A DNA stretch of 64,000 bases from Blastobasis lacticolella (lineage: Eukaryota; Arthropoda; Insecta; Lepidoptera; Blastobasidae), in NCBI GenBank assembly GCA_905147135.1, contig LR990064.1, positions 10,372,001 through 10,436,000 of the forward strand. Reading direction: 5' to 3'. The notes under the pieces are model-generated. The model did no database searches and was not told the DNA's origin. It saw nothing but the letters and a program-made list of their open reading frames with translations. Positions 1 through 10,476 of the stretch are shown here, piece after piece (within the stretch, counting starts at the first letter, position 1; each line of letters begins with the position of its first letter). The position numbers were made by a program, and so were the translations under genes.

Positions 1-1278
1 GAGTTCTCCCAGATTCCTCTTGTGTGTGAACAGGACCATCTCTGTCTTAGATGGATTGACCGAGAGGTCGTGCTCACTACACCAGCTTTCGACTATTTTT
101 AATGCAGACCCCATGAGGTCGCATAGAACGTTCTCGAATGGTCCGCTAATAAGTATGGCTATGTCATCTGCATAGCCAATTGTATGGAATCTGTTGTCAT
201 TTAACCGGCTTATCAGCTCATTGACTACAATATTCCATAATAATGGAGATAAGACCCCACCCTGTGGGCATCCCCTAGCGACCACTGCTCTGGTTGTGTT
301 ATTTATCGTTATTCGAACGGCCCTGCGTCTCAGCATTGAGTCGATCCATCCGGCTATGGTATCCTTGACTCCGTGCTTAATCAGTGCCTGATTGATGCTC
401 CCAAAGTGTGTTTTGTCAAAAGCACCTTCTATGTCTATGAAGACTCCTAGAGTGGATTGCTTAGACGTCATAGCGTGTTCGATGTGAGTCGTTACGCTAT
501 GCAATGCTGATTCTGTGCTTTTACCTGCAGTGTAGGCATGCTGATTTTTGTGGAGAGGGTACTTTATTAGCGCCGAGTCTCTAATGTCTCTGTCGCATAT
601 TCTCTCTAGCACCTTCAGCAGGAACGATGTCAGGCTGATGGGCCTGAAAGCTTTGGGTTGTGTATAGTCACTTTTGCCGGGCTTCGGAATAAACACAACC
701 CTTACCTCTCTCCACTTCAATGGTATATATCTTTTAGCAAGGCAGGCTCGGTATATACTGACCAAATGATCAAGTAGTCTCCCACCACACCATTTCAGGA
801 GGCCGGGGAATATTCCATCCGGGCCTGGTGCCTTGTATGGTAGGAAACTGTCCATTGCCCATCTTACCTTATCTCTGGTCACAACTTTCTCAACTTGTTC
901 CCATTCTGCTTCACTCGGGTGGTGTTCCGCTGTCTCACTCCATGTCTGCTCATTTTTAATTTCGCAGCCTGGAAAGTGCGTGCCTAGCAGTAGTTCACAT
1001 ACATCCGAGTCCGTTTTGGTATATGTTTTATCAGGTTTGATTAGTGATCCTAGGTTGTGGACTTTATCGTTACTGAGTACGTTTTTTATCCTAGCAGCCT
1101 GGGTGTTCGATTCTATACTGGAGCAGAAGCGTCTCCAGCACTCCTCCTTCCGTTGCCGGACACACTTCTTATATTTATTCTGGGTCTCCTTGTAGGTATC
1201 CCAGTCACTGTCGCATCTGCAACCAGGACGTACAAGTATCTTTAATTTCCATAAACAGAATGGGTTTCCAATTTTCAT
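1..1278 (-). CDS. LINE reverse transcriptase, LOA/I-like, partial (runs off left edge)
   Basis: Reading the minus strand from 1278 down to base 1 gives about 426 codons without a stop, so this RT segment has no visible damage. It starts in the linker between endonuclease and RT, with a basic stretch and a KAPGPDG motif. The RT palm follows: PKPGKSDY, RPISLTSFLLKVLE, DIEGAFDKT, CPQGGVLSPLLWN, and the catalytic GYADDIAIL (the YADD codons lie near 162-173). The enzyme copies element RNA at a nicked target. The DIEGAFD form suits the LOA/Lian or I groups of LINEs, in which an RNase H domain follows; that part would lie beyond the left edge. The ATG at 1278 is the first in frame after a stop, but the element looks 5'-truncated, so it is probably not the natural start. 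Clade assignment is from memory of motifs. Confidence 0.8.
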   Translation of the reverse strand, partial: MKIGNPFCLWKLKILVRPGCRCDSDWDTYKETQNKYKKCVRQRKEECWRRFCSSIESNTQAARIKNVLSNDKVHNLGSLIKPDKTYTKTDSDVCELLLGTHFPGCEIKNEQTWSETAEHHPSEAEWEQVEKVVTRDKVRWAMDSFLPYKAPGPDGIFPGLLKWCGGRLLDHLVSIYRACLAKRYIPLKWREVRVVFIPKPGKSDYTQPKAFRPISLTSFLLKVLERICDRDIRDSALIKYPLHKNQHAYTAGKSTESALHSVTTHIEHAMTSKQSTLGVFIDIEGAFDKTHFGSINQALIKHGVKDTIAGWIDSMLRRRAVRITINNTTRAVVARGCPQGGVLSPLLWNIVVNELISRLNDNRFHTIGYADDIAILISGPFENVLCDLMGSALKIVESWCSEHDLSVNPSKTEMVLFTHKRNLGEL

Positions 1279-1497
1279 TTACGTTTCACATAGATTTTCT
1301 TGTTTTTCCACTTTGCAAAAGGATTTTCAATAGCACAGACCGTCAGACATGTTCGTACTTGTTTGTTTCTTTTAACTTTTATTTGAAACTTATAAATATG
1401 ATATTAGCGCAGTGAAGCGAGCTTATCTGGGTCCCATAACCTGTAGGATAATGGATTACGGGGCCGATAAATAACACACAGAGTTAAAGTTTTATAC

Positions 1498-2330
1498 TTA
1501 GCTTTGCAGCTTGTATTTCAACAAGGGCCACGGACGGAAGTAAAGTTTGAATCCTAGACCACAGACTAGAGAGAGAGATATGGGAGTGTTGCCATTAGGA
1601 GATTGGTTTTTGTAGAGGAATATGTCTATATTCCAACAATTCCAGATCTTTGCTGCTGCGAACCGGAAACAGGCCCTGGCGTGGGTCAAATGCAAGCTAG
1701 GCGGTACCAGTTGAGGGCCTCTGTCCCTCAATCGGTTCGGCATTTTATGTGTCAGTTAGCTTTTTAGATAATCCGGTCCTTCACCCCCAGCAAGAGTATG
1801 CACAAGAGACGCAAATTTCATCCTACGCCTATTCTCCATATTTAAGTAACCCTTCTTGCATAAGCTAGGAGTTATGTGCTCCCTCTGCTGGATCCCAAAA
1901 CAAAAACGCATACAAGCATTTTGTACCCTCTGCACAGTCTTCGAAGTCTTAGCCAGGAGATATGGGCCGTAAACGGTGTCGCAATACCCCAAATGAGACA
2001 ACACAAGTGCATTGCAGAGGGCCATCCTCACGCTCGGATGAACGAAAGGACGGATCCTGTACAAGGCACTTAGCGACCCAAAACACAAATCAACCTTTTC
2101 CTGGACATGTTTGTCAAAGTGGAGCGTCTCGTCCAAAACCATAAACCGTCCTGATAGGGTATTTGGGTATCGCCAATTTTCAAAACGGGTTTCAGTCCCT
2201 TAATTTTATTGACCTGGTGTGCCGTGCCGCAGACAATATATGTACTCTTCACAGGGTTTAAAAGTAAGCCATGCCTAGATGACCACTCAACTATACTCTC
2301 CAGGTCCGAGATGTATATTTCCGAGAATTA
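1498..2330 (-). pseudogene. LINE RT C-terminal part, broken
   Basis: This is the 3' end of a LINE coding region. The upstream frame (about 2330-2160) reads into HGLLLNPVKSTYIV, the usual segment after the RT active site. A frameshift near 2140 leads to a frame starting LDETLHFDKHVQEKV, the thumb region where the primer-template is held. Another shift near 1745 leads to LVPPSLHLTHARACFRFAAAKIWN, matching the common RFAA(T/A)xxWN ending of this LINE group. Palm motifs upstream are missing, so the copy is 5'-truncated and inactive. It is a different family from the RT at the left edge and lies in the same orientation. Group (CR1/jockey-like) is an estimate. Confidence 0.65.
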
Positions 2331-2630
2331 TCTGTACCGATATCTGATTATCTGCACATTCTTGGGCTGAACCTTATATGGAACTAAAACTTTGGGCGTT
2401 ATATTGTATCTTTGGCTACAACTACAGCAAATAAGCTTGGCATCTTTTCGAAGGTTAGGCGGTACTTCAAGATACATTTGAAAGAAAACATTTTATCTAG
2501 TTCATTTAAGCTTGCCAAGAAAAAATATGTATGATGCTATGCACTTTCGACATAACGATTGAATACACAGAATGTGACTTAATAGTCGTTAAATCGTCAA
2601 TTTACTTCTTTGAGAATGATATCATTTAGT

Positions 2631-4277
2631 ATTTTATTTTATTTTACAGTTTATTGTACACATGAAACTAAAAATACAAAGTTATAGATGACACAACAGG
2701 CGCTACTTATTTCTAAGAAGAAATCTCTTCCAGCAGGCCTATCGAAGAGATATGTGATAAGTAGTCGCAGATTAGACATGCACAATATCTAACTAAATAT
2801 ACATACACGTATAATAACCTAATATAATAAACTACATATACCAATACATAAAATACATAGATACCTACAAATTATTTATAGACATTGTACCCCGCATTTT
2901 CAAGAACTAAGAGAGAGATAGTCCTCTTTCACAAGTTTCTTAAAAATACCGATAGATTTACTATCGCGTATTCCATACGGCAGAGAGTTCCACAACCTTG
3001 CAGCATGAACAGTGAAGGAGTAGGAATAGAAATCGGAATGGTGAGGTGGTATTGCTAATGAGGTTCGTACACTGGGACGACAATGTTTGTCTAGTGGATG
3101 GGAGAAATGAAAACGTTCACAGAGATATAAAGGAGCGGACGGGTTATAAAGGATATTATAAAGAGTGGAAAGGATGTGAGCATTCCTACGTAGTCCAATT
3201 GGGAGCCACTTGAGTTGGGATCGATAACTTGAGACATGGTCGTCATTTCTTCCGTAATCCACGGTGCGGGCGCTTGTCGCAATTTTACCCTTTTCAGAGG
3301 TGGTTATCATACAGCCGAGAAAGAATGGAGTTAAATTTTTCAACCTTTAAGTCAATGTGATCAGCACTAAGAACAGGAGTCCAATTAATACTCGCTGCGT
3401 CACTTTTCAAATTAATCCGCCCGAAACTACGGCAGAAGCTATATTTCGGTTTACGTTTGGGGGGTTGTATTTTAAAAGAGAGAAATATTAAATCATGATA
3501 TGAGAAGGGGGCAGAAAATTGGCCATGAACAGCAATTTTATCGAGAGAAGAAGTAATCATTAGATCAAGAAGAGAAGGGGAGCAATTTGGAGAATGATGC
3601 GTTGCAGAAAGTGGGAGTATATGCAGATTGACCGAGGACAAGAGAGTCTCTTACTTGTTTGAACGCCCGTCATTTTTGAGCAAACATGTATAAAAGTCCC
3701 CTAAAAGGAGAACATCATCATAATTGGGACAGAGATTGCAAAGCAAACTTTCAAGAGGACTAAAGTAATCTATATGCAAAGAGGGACTATAGAATACGGC
3801 AAGCAACATTTTTTTATGGCGGAGCGTTATTTCAATAAAGAGGTATTCAGCAGAGCACGAGTACGGGTTTGGTGATGCACAGACAACAGTGTATAGAATA
3901 TCTTCACGATGATATATGGCGACACCACCCTTGCCCGTCCGGTCATTGCGAATGAGTGTAAAGCCAGGGAGTGTGAATTGAGAAGAGGGGAGAGGAGGTT
4001 TTAGGAAAGATTCCGAAATAAGCACGGCATCAACAGGACTGTTGCTAAAAGATGCCAGTAAATCGGTGTAGTGGCCTGGAATGCTCTGGGAATTTATGTG
4101 AACGACATTAAAGTTGCTTGGGAATCTGGATAGGGAAGCCTTCAACTGATCATGCACGCAAAGATTTGTGGCACCGTCAACGTCACTATCAGAGTCAGCA
4201 CTGAGAAAACTGTTAGCAGAAGAAGAGCAGGAGAAAAGCTATAATTAATTTCCTGAAGGCTAATCATACAATACCTA
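2631..4277 (-). pseudogene. CR1/jockey-group LINE copy A, internally deleted
   Basis: The minus strand encodes an apurinic-type endonuclease (4157 to about 3300): HINSQSIPGHYTDLL, ISESFLKPPLP, NDRTGKGGVAIY, LLGDFYTC, then SLLDLMITSS and HDLIFLSF. The GDFN active-site motif has become GDFY. At about 3300 the endonuclease frame jumps straight to the C-terminal tail of the protein (SQLKWLPIGLRRNAHILS, HAARLWNSLPYGIR), so nearly all of the RT is deleted. The 3' end near 2631 has the tail 'attttacagtttattgtaca', also seen at 11380 and 40700. The 5' boundary at 4277 matches the boundary of a second, longer copy at 40690-43056. Stops and frameshifts are present and the copy is dead. Confidence 0.75.
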
Positions 4278-4770
4278 TAAATATAAACTACCTACTTAAA
4301 TAATAGTAAATATATCAATATAAATTTATAAATAATAAATACACAATAAATTAAAAGCTCATTTAAAGCTACGAATAATATTTTGCTTTTATCACAGTCA
4401 CTCACCGCAGCGTGCTGTAAGAGATTAAATGCCTAAACTAAAATACATTTCAATTTCATTACAATATCAAAAGAACACACACAAATACCGGTGACATTGC
4501 TATGACGCCAAAAAATAAAATATGCTTTTATATAAACATAACGCAACAAAAAAAACTCAAATGTCATTGTCTTGTCATTGAATTGGAGTGAATTGACATG
4601 ATAAACAAACAATAACATTATCAAAATATTTAAAGTGACCTGTATTTAATGTTAAACAATTTATAAAAGTGATTACTGTAAAGAAAAAAATAAAAGTTAT
4701 AAATGTGTGTGGAATTGAAAAAAGATTAAGCTACCAAAATGAAGAGAGCCTTGACTAACACAATAACACC
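4278..4770. other. A+T-rich spacer
   Basis: No gene seen. It lies between the 5' boundary of the LINE copy and the end of the ORF1-like pseudogene. It is rich in A and T with short homopolymers; the short frames have no protein-like composition. Confidence 0.5.
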
Positions 4771-5625
4771 CTACTTTCTCGTTCGGTTCACGACGGCAGC
4801 AGCCGCTGGCTTGGAAGAAGAAGCCTTAGGCTTTGCAGGGATCGCCGACTCCACTAAAGTATTTTGTATATCGTTTTGTGTATCGCCGACTCCACTAAGG
4901 TTTGGCAGCCTGCTTATCCGGCTCAGCGCCCCTAGCCACCAGGAACTTGACGATTAGCCCTTGAAGTTCGGCAGCGGTCTCGATCTTTTTTCGCAGCTTA
5001 TTTGGAAGTACAATCTTCTAGCTATCTTGCCATCCACTGACCAGCAGCTTCCAACCCCGAAGTGTTTTCGCGCAGCCATGAATACGTCGTGCCTCTCTTT
5101 AGTTAAAAATTCATACATGACGATTCCCGAGTCCTTGAGGGAGGTCTTTGTGTCCCAAACCAAGCGTCGCTGCTCCAGTTCCCGAAAACGCACCAAGACA
5201 GGGCGAGACTTGCCTTCTCTGGAGACACCCAGGCGATGACAGGACTCCAGATCACCAACGGTAAGATCTGTCACATGCAATCTATTAGAAATTGTACTCA
5301 CAATGACCTCGCTTATCTTTTCCTCTTTCTTTTCAGGAACGCCATGGAACAGTAGTATCTTCCTCCGAAGAAATGCCTCCTGCCGCTCTTGACCCAGTGA
5401 CAAGTGGTCCATTTAAATTTTCATATTTTTAAGAACTTGCCAAACAAAGGCTTTAAATTCACGGAACTCACGGGCCAGTGAGGACATCTCCGGTGATGGT
5501 GGCGATGCTGGAGTTGGAGCACTTGATGGAGAAGAAGCCTTTTCAAGACGCTCTTCAAAACTACTCATTCGAGCAAATAACTCGTTCAAGTCACCTTTGT
5601 TGGAAAACTTAGTTAATGCATCCAT
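4771..5625 (-). pseudogene. LINE ORF1-like RNA-binding protein with in-frame stop
   Basis: Two adjacent minus-strand frames (5625-5413 and 5412-4954) are in the same phase and separated by one TAA at 5413-5415, so they were one protein. The N-terminal part has a predicted coiled coil (MSSFEERLEKASS, LAREFREFKAFVWQVL). Next comes RRKILLFHGVPEKKEE and an RRM-like segment with SRPVLVRFRELEQRR, as in L1-type ORF1 proteins that chaperone element RNA. A 1-nt frameshift near 5008 gives a frame reading KLRKKIETAAELQGLIVKFL. A short duplication of 'cgccgactccactaa' near 4860-4910 breaks it again before an Ala/Lys-rich tail ending at the TAG at 4771. Its ORF2 is not identifiable next to it. Family placement rests on the coiled coil plus the LLLHGVPE-like motif. 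Confidence 0.65.
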
Positions 5626-5743
5626 TGTAGTGGTGTGGTAGTAATTGCTTCAGAAAGTGAAATTTAACAGCAAAAAGTAATTCTATGAGCATATCAGTTT
5701 GGAAATGTAAAATATATACTTAATCATCACAGACTTAATCATC

Positions 5744-5893
5744 GACGCCCTGAGTGGTTCAGTGGTCAACATCCACCTCGTCGTGGGTCGTGGGTCTGCC
5801 ACGCAAGAGGTCCCGGGTTCGATTCTTGGCCGGGCAGAAATTGAAATGATGAGTTTTAATTTCTGTTACGGGTCTGGATGTTCTATGTATAAT
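5744..5893 (+). repeat. tRNA-derived SINE, 5' part, split by an RTE LINE
   Basis: The sequence has tRNA-like promoter boxes: an A-box-like GTGGTTCAGTGGTCAAC near 5755 and a B-box GGTTCGATTC near 5817. The body continues to GGTCTGGATGTTCTATGTATAAT at 5893, where the RTE LINE begins. The 13-bp sequence TTCTATGTATAAT is at 5881-5893 and again at 7787-7799, so the SINE is the host and the LINE the later insert. Confidence 0.8.
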
Positions 5894-7786
5894 ATCATCA
5901 TCATCATTATCATCTTGGCGTCATGTCCCAGTTGCGCCCCCGCGCCTTCCGCCTTCCTGCTATTTTTGGCCAACTTCGCTCGGTCTTCGGCATCCCTAGT
6001 GGTGAGCTTATTGGCACGCATATTGTTCTTGACTACGTCAAGCCATTGCTTCTTGGGCCGGCCTCTCCTTCCCGTGCCCGGTGGGGGCGGCATTGCCAGA
6101 TACTTGTTCCCCACATAACCTGCCGATCTGCGCAAGACGTGGCCATACCATCGAAGGTGGCACTCTTGCAGTTTATCTGCGATGTCACGGACGCCAAGGC
6201 TACCCTGAATGTGGGCGTTTTGAACCCGATCCTTCCGTGAAACTCCACACCTCCACCGCAGCATCTTCATTTCCGTGACGCGCAGCTCCTGCTTGTGTCG
6301 CTCTAATAGGGGCCAAGTCTCGCTACCGTAAAGGAGAGCAGGTCTAATGACGGTTTTATAGATCTGTCCCTTTAACTTTATCGGCATTTTGGGGTCACAA
6401 ATGACACCTGTTACCTCCCGCGATTTGGCCCAAGCAGCGGATATTCGGGCCTTGACGTCGACATAAATGTCCCCGGTTGAGCTAAGCACAGATCCCAAGT
6501 ATCTGACCTGATCCGTGCACTTGACTTCCTCATCGCCTATTCGCACGGGTAGGGGATCTGCACTGTTGCAGGCCATGTACTCTGTCTTCGCCACATTTAT
6601 CTTTAGACCGCCGTTCTCAAGTGCCTCCTTCCACTTTTTTAAACGTTGGATTAGTCCTTGTCAGGGTCTGTCAGCGCGATATCATCAGCATACATGAGCA
6701 GCCATGGAGGTACCTCATGATAATCTCGGATGCTGTCTGACAATACGTCTAATATCACGTTGAAAAGAAGTGGGCTGAGCACAGAGCCCTGGTGTACCCC
6801 AACGGTAATCGGGAAAGGTTTGGTGTCACCAACGGCAGTCCCTACTATGGAATCGGAATCGTGATACTTGTCTCGGATAATGTCAATATAGGCCTCAGGT
6901 ATGGACTTGGACCGCAACGCCCATCATATCCTCTCCCGAGGGATACAGTCAAAAGCCTTCTGCATGTCCAGAAACAGGAAATGCAGGGGTGTGTTCTTTG
7001 ATCTGTATCCCTTCATGAGGGTTCTCAAGGCAAATACGGGGTCCATGGTCCCGCAGCTCGGCCAAAACCCATACTGACACCCCGAGATTGTACACTCCCG
7101 TCAGATCCGAGAGTCCACAATGCGCTAGAAGAGCTTCATGGTGTGAGACATCACCTTTATACCGCGGTAGTTGGTGCACTCCCGCACCGAGCCCTTGCCC
7201 TTATAGACTGGAGTAATAATACTTAGCCTCCATTGGTCGGGTATCTTCCCAGTGAGGAGAATGCGGTTATTAAGGACGGCAAGGATGCTCACACCACGAG
7301 AGCCCGTCGATTTCCACGAATCAATAGGGACTCCATCAGGTCCGATGGCTTTCCGATTCTTCATGCGGCGAAGAGCCGCCTCGACTTCCTCAGGCGTTAT
7401 CGGTGGCACGAGTCCTTAGTTCCGAGGCAGGTCTGGGGGCTGCACCTCTTTGTGCTGCTTGTTGAGCAGCTCGTGGAAGTACGAGCGCCATCTCTCCTTC
7501 ACCGCGTGGTCATCGCATAACAGGTTACCGCTAGGGTCATTAACACAGCGGCACGTGGAAATGTCCTGTGCCGCTTTAACCTTTGATCCTGCCAACTTGT
7601 ATTTGAGTTTCTGCCCCTCAGACGATTCCAACTTATCGTACAAAGGACGTAAGTGGTCTCGTCTGGCTCTGGCTACCGCTCGTTTGCTGGCACGTTTGGC
7701 ATCCCTGCACGCAGCGTGGTCTTCAGGAGATCTGGACGCTTGCCACTTTCTAAAGAGGGCTTTTTTCAGCCTGGTGTCCCTCTAAG
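5894..7786 (-). pseudogene. RTE-clade LINE, 5'-truncated, inserted in a SINE
   Basis: The minus strand starts inside the linker at 7786 (RLKKALFRKWQASRSPEDHA). It runs through the RT: NRKAIGPDGVPIDSWK, GKIPDQWRLSIITPVYKGKG, NYRGIKVMSHTMKLFE, FLDMQKAFD, VHQGSVLSPLLFN and the catalytic MYADDIAL near 6680. The C-terminal domain is an intact 242-codon frame (6594-5866) with VRYLGSVLSSTG, LLYGSETWPL, TEMKMLRWRCGVSRKDR and LRWYGHVLRR. It ends in a (GAT)n tail on the minus strand, the simple-repeat tail usual for RTE elements. Stops near 7110 and 6920, and a damaged stretch at 6600-6650, inactivate it. No endonuclease is present. It is flanked by a 13-bp target-site duplication. Confidence 0.85.
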
Positions 7787-7930
7787 TTCTATGTATAATA
7801 AGTATGTATTTAAAAAGTATATAAGTAGTTTATAAATAGTAAATAGCCAATAAATATATGTGTTTCGTTGATTTGGAAAAGGTCTGTTATATAAATATCA
7901 AGGTCTGTTATATAATTATAAATATCTGGG
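7787..7930 (+). repeat. tRNA-derived SINE, 3' part
   Basis: This continues the SINE interrupted at 5893. It starts with the repeated target TTCTATGTATAAT and runs on as AAGTATGTATTTAAAAAG and AGTAGTTTATAAATAG, the usual 3' body of this lepidopteran SINE type. The outer end is not sharp; two copies of 'aaggtctgttatat' lie at about 7878 and 7901. Confidence 0.65.
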
Positions 7931-8340
7931 GCTGCGTTATCCAGAGAAGACGCATCGTCATGAAACCACGACCACTCTGTCAAGAGTGAACGACTGAGGA
8001 GGAGGAGGATAAATATCATAGGCCTTTTCATCAAAGGTGAAAGGTTTTATTATTGGTAAATACTGTGAATGCAATTAATTAATTTTATATATTTATTTAA
8101 AAACTTTAATGGATAATAACACAATTGGCGTACTTAAAGCCATAGTTATAAGCAGAAAACTAAATTATTAAATAGGTACAAATATTTTTTATTTAGGATC
8201 TAAAAAATCCGAACTGCACTTAAACTACTACTTTCACTTTTACAAACAATGTTAGCAATTTCTAAAATAGTATTGTACTAACTGATGCAAACTTCTGAAA
8301 TTATGCTCTTTAAGTAGGTACTTAGTTTTTGTCACTAATA
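7931..8340. repeat. A+T-rich segment with dispersed repeat (first copy)
   Basis: No gene seen. The part from about 8150 to 8335 is similar to 15760-15960: both contain an 'ttattaa(t)taggta(t/c)aaatatttttt' stretch, 'actttcacttt(t/a)acaaacaa' and 'actaactga(t/c)gcaa'. This marks an unidentified dispersed repeat family with two copies in the window. Confidence 0.5.
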
Positions 8341-8364
8341 AAACCTACCAACTAATAATTAAAA

Positions 8365-8790
8365 TATTTATTATTATATTAGGCGGGACTTGGACGCGAC
8401 GTACCATTATGATTTGTTTTCCCGACGTTTCGGTAGGGTTACACCCACCGTGGTCACGAGACGACTGCCGTGGGAGGTGACAGCTGCGGTGATGTGCTAG
8501 TAGATTCCTACCCTCACATAAAATTGACAATTTGTTGTTGATTGGGAACTGCACGACACACAACACTCACGATATCCACGGATGCGTCCGACGATAACTC
8601 TTGTGTCTTACGGTTATTTATTTTGCACACCACTGGATTCCACGACGCCGAAAGCTTATATCCATCTTTCCGATTGAATGTTTTGTACTTTTTAATTTCA
8701 ATCGCTTCCCGAACCATACGTGGATAATATTGCCGGTCAGTGGAGAGGACATTAGGCGCATGCAGTTCTATCCAGGGCTACTCCACGACT
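8365..8790 (-). pseudogene. Penelope-like element, 3' end with GIY-YIG C-terminal tail
   Basis: On the minus strand, 8770-8610 reads IELHAPNVLSTDRQYYPRM then VREAIEIKKYKTFNRKDGY and LSASWNPVV. The IREAIEIxK...NFNRxDGxxLSxxWxP pattern is the C-terminal end of the GIY-YIG endonuclease domain of Penelope-like retroelements. Downstream the minus strand carries ACCGAAACGTCGGGAAAAC, a sequence I associate with the 3' non-coding end of these elements. Reverse transcriptase and the GIY-YIG core are absent, so only the 3' tip is left. The identification depends on recalled family motifs. Confidence 0.6.
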
Positions 8791-8791
8791 A

Positions 8792-9103
8792 ATGAATGAT
8801 TTGTCGAAAGTCAGTGCCAGACCAGAAGACGAAAGTGCCTACCAGTACGCACTCTCCACTTTACACGCCTGGATTCGCAGTATGGAAATGTTATTACACA
8901 TTTCCTTTAATCTTGATTTTGAAACTTGGTCTGCTAGAAGTGAAGAAAAAAAGAGATTGAAGGAGGATAATAAAGAACTTGTTCAAAATCGTTTCTGGGA
9001 GGATTTAGGATTGATAGTAGATAAACCTCGGCAAGTTAGTGGGAATACTAACGATGGGAATACCGCAAAAAGATTTATCTATAACAGAAAAACTATAAGT
9101 TAA
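8792..9103 (+). CDS. Fragment of a transposon-associated hypothetical protein
   Basis: A 103-codon frame has protein-like composition and contains LHAWIRSMEMLLHISFNLDF, WSARSEEKKRLKEDNKEL and GNTNDGNTAKRFIYN. This resembles a hypothetical protein common in insect genomes with a conserved SNDGNTARRFF motif, usually found in repeats; its function is unknown to me. Here only the N-terminal part remains: after GNTAKRFIYN the frame ends, where longer relatives continue. It begins directly after the Penelope-like end, on the opposite strand. Likely a dead fragment. Confidence is limited because the comparison is from memory. Confidence 0.45.
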   Translation: MNDLSKVSARPEDESAYQYALSTLHAWIRSMEMLLHISFNLDFETWSARSEEKKRLKEDNKELVQNRFWEDLGLIVDKPRQVSGNTNDGNTAKRFIYNRKTIS

Positions 9104-9535
9104 GTAGACGAAAGCGATAAAATAAAATCATTGCAAAGTATTCTTATTTGGGTACCTCCCCCACACGTAAAGCAGAGGATGAAACTGCTGAAGCGTAATA
9201 TAGATAGGTTAGTATTCAACAAAATGGTATACATAATTAAGTTAAAAGGGAAATTATCACAGCTTAATTGACTCTTCAAGTTAAAGAGTAGTCGACCAAC
9301 ATATAAAATATATTTTTTACGCAAATATTTCATATTAACTGTACGGAAAAAAATTTGAGCTATACTTCTTTCGTGATAAGAAAATAGTCAGTCATCCTTG
9401 TCCGCTGGCCTAGCCCCGACCCTCGACCAATCTGCTCGCAAAAAATTACAAAGCTTAGTTCAGAGTAGTCAGTTGATGCCAGAAAATAATAAAAATGAAT
9501 ACCTCGTCGGTTGGAATAAACAGCAAACTCCGCCT
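9104..9535. other. No recognisable feature
   Basis: I see no gene, repeat or RNA in this stretch. The minus-strand 77-codon frame at 9100-9333 has no recognisable motif. Confidence 0.4.
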
Positions 9536-9800
9536 TGGTCGGATTTTATTTATGGTATACGGTAGTCAAGCAGGTCAAAGGGCCACTTGATGGAAAGTGG
9601 TCATCGCTGCCTTTAGACATTTGTAACACTAGGGATATCGCTAATGCGTTGCCCACCTTTAAAACGGCCGGATACGTTACTCCAGCAAAAAAAAGGCCCC
9701 TTCTCTGCCAAAACTACGATTCCCATACCACCCCATGAAAACTTTACTCACCGGGAGGAACACACACTATTGATTGGTTGCGGTATTCTGTTAGGTACTT
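9536..9800 (+). repeat. Lepidopteran dispersed repeat, copy 1
   Basis: Contains 'gggccacttgatggaaagtgg', 'tagacatttgtaacac', 'gcgttgcccacctt' and further on 'ccaccccatgaaaacttt'. The same order appears at 22398-22520 (+), in part at 25425-25490 (+), and inverted at 36040-36296. It is a high-copy lepidopteran repeat, probably a LINE 3' end. The copies here are 5' or 3' truncated to different extents. Confidence 0.65.
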
Positions 9801-10153
9801 ATAGCTCGAGCGGCATCAATACTAACTGGATAACCCACTACGCCCTCTTGAATCTATATTAATTCTGTTGTGTGTTTTTATTGCATAGGTGAGGCCAGAG
9901 TAAATAGACTGTTTTACTTTAGCGCATCGTCGTTTTCCATCAGGTGGTTAGAACCTATAAGTCGGTACTATAAAAATGCTCCAATTAGGTATTTAAAGAA
10001 AGTTGTATAATGTACTTACTACAGTTTTAGTGGGTCTTGGTTTTGGTCGTATTTTCTATAAAATTGAAAAATAACCCTTTTAACATTTTCATAAAAAATT
10101 TCATAGCACTAGCTTTTTTGGTGTCATAAAATAACTTTTATTGTATGTCTTTA
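9801..10153. other. No recognisable feature
   Basis: A+T-rich sequence between the dispersed repeat and the mariner-like MITE. No gene or clear repeat seen. Confidence 0.4.
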
Positions 10154-10328
10154 TTCAGGGTGTTACATAATATATGTATGAAGCCGTGAACCATATGGAA
10201 TGCTAAATGTATGAAAACGATAAGTACAATAATTCCACGTACAACAGAAATAGTTTACCTATCATTTTAATATGTTGAGGACTCCATCCAGTTCACGGAT
10301 TCATACATATATTGGGTAACACCCTGTA
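10154..10328. mobile_element. mariner/Tc1-like MITE
   Basis: A 175-bp element with long terminal inverted repeats. The left end reads CAGGGTGTTACATAATATAT and continues GTATGAAGCCGTGAAC; the reverse complement of the right end matches except at about three positions over roughly 38 bp. The dinucleotide TA flanks both ends (10152-10153 and 10329-10330). TA duplication plus long TIRs points to the Tc1/mariner superfamily. It has no coding capacity. Confidence 0.8.
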
Positions 10329-10476
10329 TACACTCAAAAAACACACGAGTTGTAACTGCAAGAGTCATTTTACAAAAACGGGCCTGTTTTTAGAATGCCG
10401 CGACAATTTTTTTTAGATTTTTTCGCAGTGGTTCATAACAACTAGCATGCTCGTCGCTTCGCTCCACACAACCTAA

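Noticed and set aside
5744..5840. A functional tRNA gene
   Set aside because: A and B boxes are present, but the region cannot be folded by eye into a proper cloverleaf and it continues into a SINE body.
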